NCBI GenBank assembly: GCA_021848045.1
Contig: JAJZNC010000023.1
Coordinates: forward strand, 1 to 45,973
Length of the DNA stretch: 45,973 bases
Source of the DNA: an archaeon
GTDB lineage: Archaea > Thermoproteota > Nitrososphaeria > Nitrososphaerales > Gagatemarchaeaceae
Direction of reading: 5' to 3'
In this document: positions 40,530 through 45,973 of the stretch, piece by piece
Position numbering within the stretch: the first letter of the stretch is position 1
Layout: each line of letters starts with the position of its first letter
The notes under the pieces: model-generated
The model's input: the letters and a program-made list of their open reading frames with translations, nothing else
The model's database searches: none
Told to the model about the DNA's origin: nothing
Position numbers and translations under genes: made by a program

Positions 40530-41483
40530 TCAGTCAATGGCTGAGAGTATGGGCTGGATCATTGGCCTGCCGGGACGCTTCATCCCGGAGCTCAATCGAG
40601 CGCCTATCTGCTCAAAGACCCACTCATGACCGAATGATAGTTGTGAGAAGACGTGCGCGGTGACGTCCACCACCCCGTCCAGAAGGCGGATTCTTTTCAA
40701 GCTGGGACCCATGTCGAACACCGTCCCGGCGCAGCAGTAAGTCGCGACCAAATCTCTGTCGAATCTGATGTGGGAGGCGCAGAGCATCCCTTTCCTCAGC
40801 GTCTCGTCGATGCTGCCGAACGTCGCCTTGGGAGCGCCTTCGCCTAGCCTGATGAGCAGGAGCCCTTCTACCAACCCCGCTTTCGACGCGTCTACGTCCA
40901 CCCTGAACGCCAGGACGTGGTCGCTGAGGAGGCCCTCGAGCCTGTGGCTCACGGTCTTCGAACTCACGGACGCGTGTTCTGCGATCGCATCAACTGAGGC
41001 CCGAGGGTTTGACAACAAGCACCTGATGATCAGCAGGTCGGTGGTCGAGAGTCGACTGTCGGGATTCCACCGCACCCCCATCTCGGTCGCCCTCACCATG
41101 TCCGATTGTCCTGCGAGCCTGCTCAGCATGGGCCCGTCCGCCATGGTAACCGCTTTCAGCACACACGTGTACCCCACTATGGTCTCGCCCTGCGCGATCG
41201 GCTTCCCGACCGCACGCAACATCCTCCTGGTCTCTTCGCTGACCTGGCTGTCCTGATAAGAGAAGAAGACGAGCTCCTGGAATCCGAAGGCGGCAGGGTT
41301 CACCCGAGTGGTGAACCGGAGGACCTCTCCAGACTCGACCAGCCGATTGATCCTCGCTCGCACCGCGCTCGCGCAGAGATCTACCTCCCTCCCTATCTCT
41401 CTGAGAGAGGCCCTTGAGTTGCAATACAGCATCGCCAGAATCTGCTCGTCCTTGCGCTCTGGGGGTACCTGCATCTTGGGCAC
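40530..41483 (-). CDS. AsnC/Lrp-type transcription regulator with two HTH domains
   Basis: The 317-residue protein has two winged-helix units: residues about 10-60 ('ILAMLYCNSRASLREIGREV', 'ASAVRARINRLVESGEV') and about 145-200 ('LLIIRCLLSNPRASVDAIAEHASVSSKTVSHRLEGL'). Each is followed by an alpha/beta domain, resembling a duplicated AsnC/Lrp protomer. Such regulators can sense small molecules with the C-terminal modules. GTG 41483 is 23-30 bases from a TATA box at 41506-41513. It sits between PQQ copies B and C, and its promoter shares a sequence box with copy C. It is a good candidate controller of the cluster. Confidence 0.85.
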   Translation of the reverse strand: MPKMQVPPERKDEQILAMLYCNSRASLREIGREVDLCASAVRARINRLVESGEVLRFTTRVNPAAFGFQELVFFSYQDSQVSEETRRMLRAVGKPIAQGETIVGYTCVLKAVTMADGPMLSRLAGQSDMVRATEMGVRWNPDSRLSTTDLLIIRCLLSNPRASVDAIAEHASVSSKTVSHRLEGLLSDHVLAFRVDVDASKAGLVEGLLLIRLGEGAPKATFGSIDETLRKGMLCASHIRFDRDLVATYCCAGTVFDMGPSLKRIRLLDGVVDVTAHVFSQLSFGHEWVFEQIGARLSSGMKRPGRPMIQPILSAID

Positions 41484-41505
41484 CGCGATATTGGCAGTCC
41501 AAGCT

Positions 41506-41513
41506 ATTTACGC
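41506..41513 (-). promoter_or_regulatory. TATA box of the two-HTH regulator
   Basis: GTAAATAG on the minus strand, 23-30 bases before GTG 41483. Confidence 0.5.
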
Positions 41514-41515
41514 AT

Positions 41516-41535
41516 TACGAAAATGTCGACGATAG
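41516..41535. promoter_or_regulatory. Shared regulatory box at the regulator promoter
   Basis: TACGAAAATGTCGACGATAG lies two bases upstream of the regulator TATA box. It matches the box at 44812-44830 except for one inserted base and one substitution. Position next to the TATA/BRE suggests autoregulation. Confidence 0.5.
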
Positions 41536-41714
41536 CCTATGTTTGGCGAGAATGTCGCAATCCCAGAGAGCCTGCAGAAAGGCCAGGGTGGTCGCTTCTC
41601 GAGGGGTGAGAATGGCGTGCCCCAAAGTGAGCTGGAGCCCCTCCCCCGCGGGCGAAACGGAGATGTCCAATCCAGTCGACGGTCCTCGGGATCACAGTAG
41701 CGGTGACGCACCCT

Positions 41715-42095
41715 TCAGGCCTTCTCGTCGTCCTTCCCGGCGAGCTCCCTCTCTACTCGCCTGGCGTCCCTCTCCGCCCTCTCGATCCCCTCCCTCCAGA
41801 GCTGAGATAGTATCGGGGCGAGCGTGATGAGGAGGGCGCTGATCACCGAGCCCACAGACACGAACGCCATCACGGAAGCGAAGACCTTGCCCGCGTTCGT
41901 CACAAGGGTGATGGGAGGACCCTGCCCGGTCGCTATCATGCTCTCGAAGTAGAACGCGTCCACCCAGCCCATCCCTTCGAACTGGTGGAAGCCGACCGTA
42001 CCGACGACCATCACGGCCGCGATGGCGCTGACGGCGTAGAACACCCGCGCCCCCCTGCCCGGAGGGGGCTGGGCCTGTGAGGGCCGTTCTGTCAT
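41715..42095 (-). CDS. Two-TM ion channel-like protein
   Basis: This 126-residue protein has two TM helices (about 18-37 and 70-98) flanking a pore-like re-entrant segment 'GWVDAFYFESMIATGQGPP'. This is the layout of Ion_trans_2 (KcsA-like) channels, but the filter reads T-G-Q-G instead of T-V-G-Y-G, so potassium selectivity is doubtful. The C-terminal tail is a charged helix ('WREGIERAERDARRVEREL'), a likely tetramerising coiled coil. ATG 42095 is 24-31 bases from the TATA box at 42119-42126. It sits between the regulator and PQQ copy C. Confidence 0.78.
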   Translation of the reverse strand: MTERPSQAQPPPGRGARVFYAVSAIAAVMVVGTVGFHQFEGMGWVDAFYFESMIATGQGPPITLVTNAGKVFASVMAFVSVGSVISALLITLAPILSQLWREGIERAERDARRVERELAGKDDEKA

Positions 42096-42118
42096 CCACA
42101 CTCTGGCAGCTGGCTCTC

Positions 42119-42126
42119 GATAAATG
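42119..42126 (-). promoter_or_regulatory. TATA box of the channel gene
   Basis: CATTTATC on the minus strand, 24-31 bases before ATG 42095. Confidence 0.5.
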
Positions 42127-42218
42127 TCTTGGCGCGGCGCTTGAGGATGGTCCGCGGCGACCTGCCGAATCAACGACCGCCGGTCGGAGGGACTGCCTTC
42201 ACAGAATCTTGCCCGAGA

Positions 42219-42256
42219 AAAACTAGGAGACGGGCCTCCCGCCTCGCGGCGGGAGG
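42219..42256 (-). terminator. Hairpin and T run downstream of PQQ copy C
   Basis: CCTCCCGCC (42235-42243) pairs perfectly with GGCGGGAGG (42248-42256) around a TCGC loop. On the minus strand it is followed, about ten bases later, by TTTTT. It lies 43 bases after the copy C stop, so it probably ends that transcript. Confidence 0.5.
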
Positions 42257-42298
42257 ACCCGCTTGTCATCACTAGTGTGGTTGTGCTGTCTCCTAAAC

Positions 42299-44761
42299 CT
42301 AGGAGGCGGGCTTCCTGCCACGCATGGCAAGATAGCCCGTTGCGATGATGAAGATCACGGCGACCGCTGCTATGCCGTAGGTCACTGCGCCGACCCCTCC
42401 TCCCGAGGAAGAGACGACTGTGGTTGTGCTGACTGACGTGGACGTGCTGACCGCTCCTGTGGCGGTCGTGGTGGAGGTGGACACTACGGTCGTAGTGGAG
42501 CCAGAGGTGGACGGTGGAGGCACGTTCTGGAGGGTGAGGGCCATCACGTCACCAGGCGTCGTGCCCGGGCACGTGGTTATGGCCTCGAGGTCGCACACTC
42601 CCACGGAGAGCAGGATGTACTCCTGTCCTGTGAGAGATGCTCCGAACGAGACGCCCTCGTCCATCGGCGCGCCGATGTAGTAGTCGCGGACCAGGTGACC
42701 GGTCGATGCGTTGAGCATCAGGATGTCACCCGACGACTCGGTCAGGTAGACCAGCCCTCCGCTAACGACGGTCTTGCCGCGGTATCCCTCTGAGGGGTTG
42801 GTGTAGTGCCAGACTATGTTGCCGTTGGCTGCGTTGATGTCCCATGTGGTGGAGTTGTTGTTGATGGTGCCGCACTGTGGGCACGGTTCGCCGAAGTTCA
42901 TGCCCGGCGACGTGAAGTACGTCGTCGAGTTCAGGCCTAGGTAGCCGATGAAGGCTGGGACGAGGTGCGACGTGGCGTATATCTGGTTGGTCACAGGGTC
43001 GTAGGCTTGCTCACCCTCGAAGCCGGCTATGGCAGACGGCCAGGAGTAGTACGGAAGCTGTGAAGACGGTGGGCCGTTGATGCACGAGATGCTGTACGTG
43101 GGTGCGCATGCGAACATGTCGGATGGCCACTCGAACGCCATCTGAGAGGCGTTGAGCGGGTTCCACATGTAGCACTCTGGGCACCTTGCCTGGCCGGGTG
43201 TCACAACGCCGTTGCTCGGCGGGCTCCACGCCCAGATGAGGTTGCCGGTCTGTGCGTTGATCTCGTAGAGGTAGCCGTTCTTGCAGGTCTTGAGGATGAC
43301 CTCGGTGTTGACGCCGCTTATGGTCTCGTTGGCTATCGCCTGGTACCACGAGCAGTCGTAGTCCCAGAGGTCGTGCGCGTTGGCCTGGAACGCCCAGATT
43401 ATCTGCCCGGTGGTCATGTTGAGCGCCAGGGTTGACGCCGACCAGAGGTCAGGTCCGGGTGTGCAGGGCCCCACGTACGGGTCCTTGTTGTTGGTCGATA
43501 CGAACACCATGCCGGCAGTCTGTCCAGAGCCGACCACCCACGCGCCGCCCCAGCCCGAGCCGGTAGACCCGGTGGAGCCGCCGCCGTCGATGGCGAGGCA
43601 CTGCGCGGTCTGGTAGGACTGTCCCCAGTCATTGTACAGGCTCGCGTTGAGCTGTGTCGAGGAGAGGCCCTTCCAGTTGACCACGATGTCGTTGTTGACG
43701 TTGTGCAGGACTCCGCCAGCGGTCTCCCACGGAGTGGTGTAGCCGTTGGTAGAGCCGTTTGCTCCTGGGTAGAAGGTGGACGCGCCGGTCATGTTGGCGA
43801 TCTCCTGCTGGGCGAAGTACGGGTTCAGCGGGACGCCGCTGCCCGGTTGGGGCGGGACGTCTGGGGTCACCCACATGAGCTGCGGCGGGTTGGTGTTGAT
43901 GTTCCAACCTGCGAAGAAGCCCCTGCCGTTGTCCGCGTCCGTCTCAGCGTCGTGGCCGGAGACCAGGATGCCGAGCTTCTCGTTGATGACGATGTTGGAG
44001 GCGCCGATGCCGTTGTAGATGCTCTGGGGGTTGTTGCCGGGGACCATCGCGAGGCCCGTGAAGTCAGTGAAGTTCAGGTCCTCATGGCCTGTGAGAGCGT
44101 CGATGGCGTAGACCCTGTTGTTCTGGCCCTGGAGCCACAGCGTAGGTCCGCTCACGCCCGCCCCGAAGGTCGAGGTGGTGAACCACTCGTTGCCGTCGTG
44201 GGAGTGGAGCGGGACCGGCCCTGTGGCTTCGCCTGCGGTCTGGTTAGGAGCCAGAGGCGAGGTGAACGTCCAGAGGACGTTTCCGTTGGCCACGTTGAAG
44301 GCGAAGACCTCGTCATACTCGGTGGTGGCGAACGCGGTGCCGTTGACGACGAGCACCGACATCTGCACGCTCACGCCCGAGTAGAGTCCGCCTAGGGTGG
44401 TGAGGGTCGTGGGTAGGGTAGGCAGCGGGTAGATCCAGCTCAACCCAAGGTACTGGGCGTTCGAGCCGTTGATCTGGTTCTGGGGGTTATAGTCCTGGGC
44501 GAAGGCGTTCCCGTTGGGGTACTCCCAGTTGGCCTCGGCCTGCGACAGCGGCGTCGTGACTGCCGCGGACGGGGCCGCGGCCACGCTAGGCGCCGCGGTG
44601 TTGGGCACCGCGCCGACGGGGTTGACCAGCATGGAAGCGCCTACTCCCGAAAAGAGGAATAGAAGGCTTAGTGCGATTGCACGTGTTGATGTGTTGCTAA
44701 ATGTTTTCTTCAGACTTTTCCTTAATCCTTTGGTAATACCTTTCGTAGATTCCTTCGTCAT
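42299..44761 (-). CDS. Membrane-anchored PQQ-dependent dehydrogenase, copy C
   Basis: This 820-residue paralog begins 'MTKESTKGITKGL', then has a TM/signal helix ('IALSLLFLFSGVGASMLVNP'), a PQQ propeller, a Ser/Thr linker and a C-terminal TM anchor ending 'MRGRKPAS'. The active-site segment is 'HDLWDYDCSWYQAI' (D-Y-D), and the repeats 'EINAQTGNLIWAW', 'DINAANGNIVWH' and 'MLNASTGHLVRDYY' are clear. The CxxC pairs are 'RCPECY' and 'PCPQCG'. It appears closer to A than to B over the first four blades. The ATG at 44761 is 25-32 bases from a TATA box, with the shared box further upstream. PQQ synthesis genes are not in the window. Confidence 0.9.
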   Translation of the reverse strand: MTKESTKGITKGLRKSLKKTFSNTSTRAIALSLLFLFSGVGASMLVNPVGAVPNTAAPSVAAAPSAAVTTPLSQAEANWEYPNGNAFAQDYNPQNQINGSNAQYLGLSWIYPLPTLPTTLTTLGGLYSGVSVQMSVLVVNGTAFATTEYDEVFAFNVANGNVLWTFTSPLAPNQTAGEATGPVPLHSHDGNEWFTTSTFGAGVSGPTLWLQGQNNRVYAIDALTGHEDLNFTDFTGLAMVPGNNPQSIYNGIGASNIVINEKLGILVSGHDAETDADNGRGFFAGWNINTNPPQLMWVTPDVPPQPGSGVPLNPYFAQQEIANMTGASTFYPGANGSTNGYTTPWETAGGVLHNVNNDIVVNWKGLSSTQLNASLYNDWGQSYQTAQCLAIDGGGSTGSTGSGWGGAWVVGSGQTAGMVFVSTNNKDPYVGPCTPGPDLWSASTLALNMTTGQIIWAFQANAHDLWDYDCSWYQAIANETISGVNTEVILKTCKNGYLYEINAQTGNLIWAWSPPSNGVVTPGQARCPECYMWNPLNASQMAFEWPSDMFACAPTYSISCINGPPSSQLPYYSWPSAIAGFEGEQAYDPVTNQIYATSHLVPAFIGYLGLNSTTYFTSPGMNFGEPCPQCGTINNNSTTWDINAANGNIVWHYTNPSEGYRGKTVVSGGLVYLTESSGDILMLNASTGHLVRDYYIGAPMDEGVSFGASLTGQEYILLSVGVCDLEAITTCPGTTPGDVMALTLQNVPPPSTSGSTTTVVSTSTTTATGAVSTSTSVSTTTVVSSSGGGVGAVTYGIAAVAVIFIIATGYLAMRGRKPAS
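42307..42364 (-). repeat. Near-identical 58-base 3' end, copy C
   Basis: The anchor-coding segment of PQQ copy C, the third member of the set. Conservation at silent sites points to gene conversion or recent shuffling of the 3' end. Confidence 0.7.
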
Positions 44762-44785
44762 GCGTCAATATATTTGGCGCTAAAG

Positions 44786-44793
44786 CTATTTAG
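44786..44793 (-). promoter_or_regulatory. TATA box of PQQ dehydrogenase C
   Basis: CTAAATAG on the minus strand, 25-32 bases before ATG 44761. AATATATT at 44767-44774 is AT-rich but too close to the start. Confidence 0.5.
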
Positions 44794-44811
44794 CTGTTTG
44801 ACGATATAACA

Positions 44812-44830
44812 TACGAAATTTCGACGATAG
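44812..44830. promoter_or_regulatory. Shared regulatory box upstream of PQQ copy C
   Basis: TACGAAATTTCGACGATAG, 18 bases upstream of the TATA box, a position fit for an activator. It contains the palindrome CGAAATTTCG and matches the box at 41516-41535 upstream of the regulator gene. Confidence 0.5.
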
Positions 44831-44919
44831 GCGAGCCCTACGCCTCAACCTGCCGAATGCGCTCGGACCAGTCCACAAAGGCCTGCAGCCCGAGAAAGGC
44901 AGACTCGGTTCTCTCGGTT

Positions 44920-44927
44920 CTTATACC
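44920..44927 (+). promoter_or_regulatory. TATA box of the CHAD gene
   Basis: CTTATACC, 21-28 bases before GTG 44948. Confidence 0.45.
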
Positions 44928-44947
44928 GCCGAGGCCTCTCAACCCTC

Positions 44948-45766
44948 GTGAGAGCGCAGGCCCGCCCGCGCCAGGCACGGGGACGCACAGGTGTCGACGG
45001 GGCGGAGTTCGTCAGGAGCTACCGGGCGAGCCTGAAGGCCGTCTCGAGGGACTATGCCCGGCTGATCGAGAGCCCCGGGGAGGAGGAGGTCCACGCCGCC
45101 CGGACAGCCACTAGGCGGGCCGAGGCCCACCTAGCCCTCCTCCCCAGGAGGGTACGCGCGGGGAGGGCCTGCAAGGAGCTCAAGGAGAGGTACAGGAGGG
45201 TGATGAAGACGACGGGCGAGGTCAGGGACATGGACATAATCGGGGCGAAGCTCTCGCGCGAACCGGGCGGCGAGAGGGCGCTCACTGAGCTGGCTGCCGC
45301 GACCCGCAAGGACGCGGTCAGGGCAGCCCGTGACGCCGTCGCCTCCGCGTCGAAGCTCGACGCTCCCCCGCTCGCCGCGAGCGACGCCCACCCAGGAAGG
45401 CTGCTGAGGAGGCTCGAGAAGGTGACCGCGCGCCTTTCTTCGGAGGTAGACGGGCTCGTCCCGGCGGTGGTGGAGGACCCGTCTGACATGAAGGACCTGC
45501 ACAGGCTGAGGATCGACATCAAGAGGCTTCGCTACCTCGCAGAGTCGGTCGCGCCCAAGGGGTCGGCGGCCGCCGCCGACCTGGAGGTGGTCCAGGACGC
45601 TCTCGGGTCCATCCACGACTGGGACGTCAGCATCGCCTACGTGAAGAAGTTGAGCCCCCGGAGCAGGCTTCTCCCGAGGTGGAGAGCCCGGAGGAGTGCC
45701 GAGTTCAGCGATCTCGTGGAGCGGCTCCGTGGCCCCATAGCCCGGGGCGCGCCCCGGAATTTATAG
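44948..45766 (+). CDS. CHAD-domain protein
   Basis: This 272-residue helical protein has two CHAD half-repeats: 'EVHAARTATRRAEAHLALLP' early and 'DLHRLRIDIKRLRYLAESV' late, each with the conserved His and Arg/Lys pattern that binds polyphosphate. CHAD proteins associate with polyphosphate granules. No CYTH phosphatase domain is fused and none is adjacent. GTG 44948 is the start and the leader is short. It is divergent from PQQ copy C, with about 186 bases between. Confidence 0.87.
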   Translation: MRAQARPRQARGRTGVDGAEFVRSYRASLKAVSRDYARLIESPGEEEVHAARTATRRAEAHLALLPRRVRAGRACKELKERYRRVMKTTGEVRDMDIIGAKLSREPGGERALTELAAATRKDAVRAARDAVASASKLDAPPLAASDAHPGRLLRRLEKVTARLSSEVDGLVPAVVEDPSDMKDLHRLRIDIKRLRYLAESVAPKGSAAAADLEVVQDALGSIHDWDVSIAYVKKLSPRSRLLPRWRARRSAEFSDLVERLRGPIARGAPRNL

Positions 45767-45789
45767 GACAAACCACCTTGCCGGCCAAG

Positions 45790-45873
45790 ATGCGAAATTC
45801 CGCAAGTCCCACGGGGAGAGTTGCCTCGTCCCCGGGCTTGTCGTCCGCCCTGCTCGAGTCAGGACTCGAATGA
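45790..45873 (+). CDS. Possible 27-codon small ORF
   Basis: ATG 45790 lies 24-31 bases after a TATA-like ATTTATAG (45759-45766) and opens 27 codons ending TGA, rich in Ser and Gly ('RNSASPTGRVASSPG'). The promoter spacing is good, but the peptide has no recognisable feature. It could be a leader peptide, a small protein or the start of a non-coding RNA. Confidence 0.25.
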   Translation: MRNSASPTGRVASSPGLSSALLESGLE

Positions 45874-45887
45874 TTGTAGGATGGCCC

Positions 45888-45895
45888 ATATATTT
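45888..45895 (+). promoter_or_regulatory. TATA box before a truncated gene
   Basis: ATATATTT, 21-28 bases before an ATG at 45916. Confidence 0.4.
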
Positions 45896-45915
45896 TAGGG
45901 TTGCGGTCACAGGTT

Positions 45916-45973
45916 ATGCCAAGTCGTCGGCGGAACCCCCCCCCCCCCCCCCCCCCCCGCCGCCCCCGTCTCC
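45916..45973 (+). CDS. Start of a gene cut off by a C tract
   Basis: ATG 45916 encodes 'PSRRRN' and then runs into a homopolymer that reads as Pro codons, so only six residues are informative. A basic N terminus behind a good TATA box would suit a nucleic-acid-binding or ribosomal protein, but this is not assignable. Confidence 0.3.
   Translation, partial: MPSRRRNPPPPPPPRRPRL
45936..45958. repeat. 23-base C homopolymer at the window end
   Basis: An uninterrupted run of C, followed by more C-rich sequence to the end. Nothing like it occurs elsewhere in the window. It is probably a sequencing or assembly artefact at a contig edge. Confidence 0.7.

Noticed and set aside
41484-41714. Small ORFs between regulator and channel
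   Set aside because: They overlap the regulator promoter and shared box, and are too short and compositionally random.

Overview
The window looks like a GC-rich archaeal chromosome segment. Archaeal markers include replication factor C large subunit, Orc1/Cdc6, elongation factor 2, tRNA-intron endonuclease, a UbiA-type archaeal lipid prenyltransferase and the AmmeMemoRadiSam genes. Most genes have a TATA-like box about 25-33 bases before an ATG, GTG or TTG, so leaderless transcripts seem common. The gene mix (PQQ dehydrogenases, two-HTH AsnC-type regulator, cupredoxin, many lineage-restricted small proteins) best fits a non-ammonia-oxidising member of Thermoproteota/Nitrososphaeria. That placement is inference. 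No rRNA, tRNA or CRISPR array was recognised.

Region 0.2-16 kb is dense housekeeping sequence. mtnA faces an operon of endA-ubiA-rfcL and a Cys-cluster protein; converging on it are orc1/cdc6 and a winged-helix gene that follows orc1 in the same frame across a TAG. Then come rhomboid, a zinc-type MDR dehydrogenase, OsmC with an unknown partner, a VIT/Ccc1 transporter under a palindrome-flanked promoter, an M20 peptidase, an ABC ATPase, PAC2, DUF59, a bifunctional-nuclease-domain protein, a HypE-like AIR synthase, and a MoaD-like/BNR-propeller pair.

Region 16-28.4 kb holds the AmmeMemoRadiSam system: amrS and amrB on the minus strand, divergent from an unknown two-TM protein whose gene overlaps amrA. 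amrS carries a 193-residue intein placed exactly before the second Cys of the radical-SAM CX3CX2C motif. After it come DUF1614, a CNNM/CBS transporter, an unknown 325-aa protein, an exported cupredoxin, membrane and SRPBCC/NTF2 proteins, an AlkA-type glycosylase and a class II aldolase.

Region 28.6-35 kb has EF-2, a MalF-MalG fused ABC permease with no partner genes and no ordinary start codon, a small secreted protein, a gene-poor stretch with a decayed macro-domain fragment, and a metallophosphoesterase. Region 35.1-44.8 kb is a tandem array of three paralogous, membrane-anchored PQQ beta-propeller dehydrogenases carrying a D-Y-D signature of lanthanide-type enzymes. It also holds a two-HTH AsnC-like regulator and a small ion channel. 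The regulator promoter and the third dehydrogenase promoter share a box. The window ends with a CHAD protein and a gene start that runs into a 23-base C tract, probably an assembly end.
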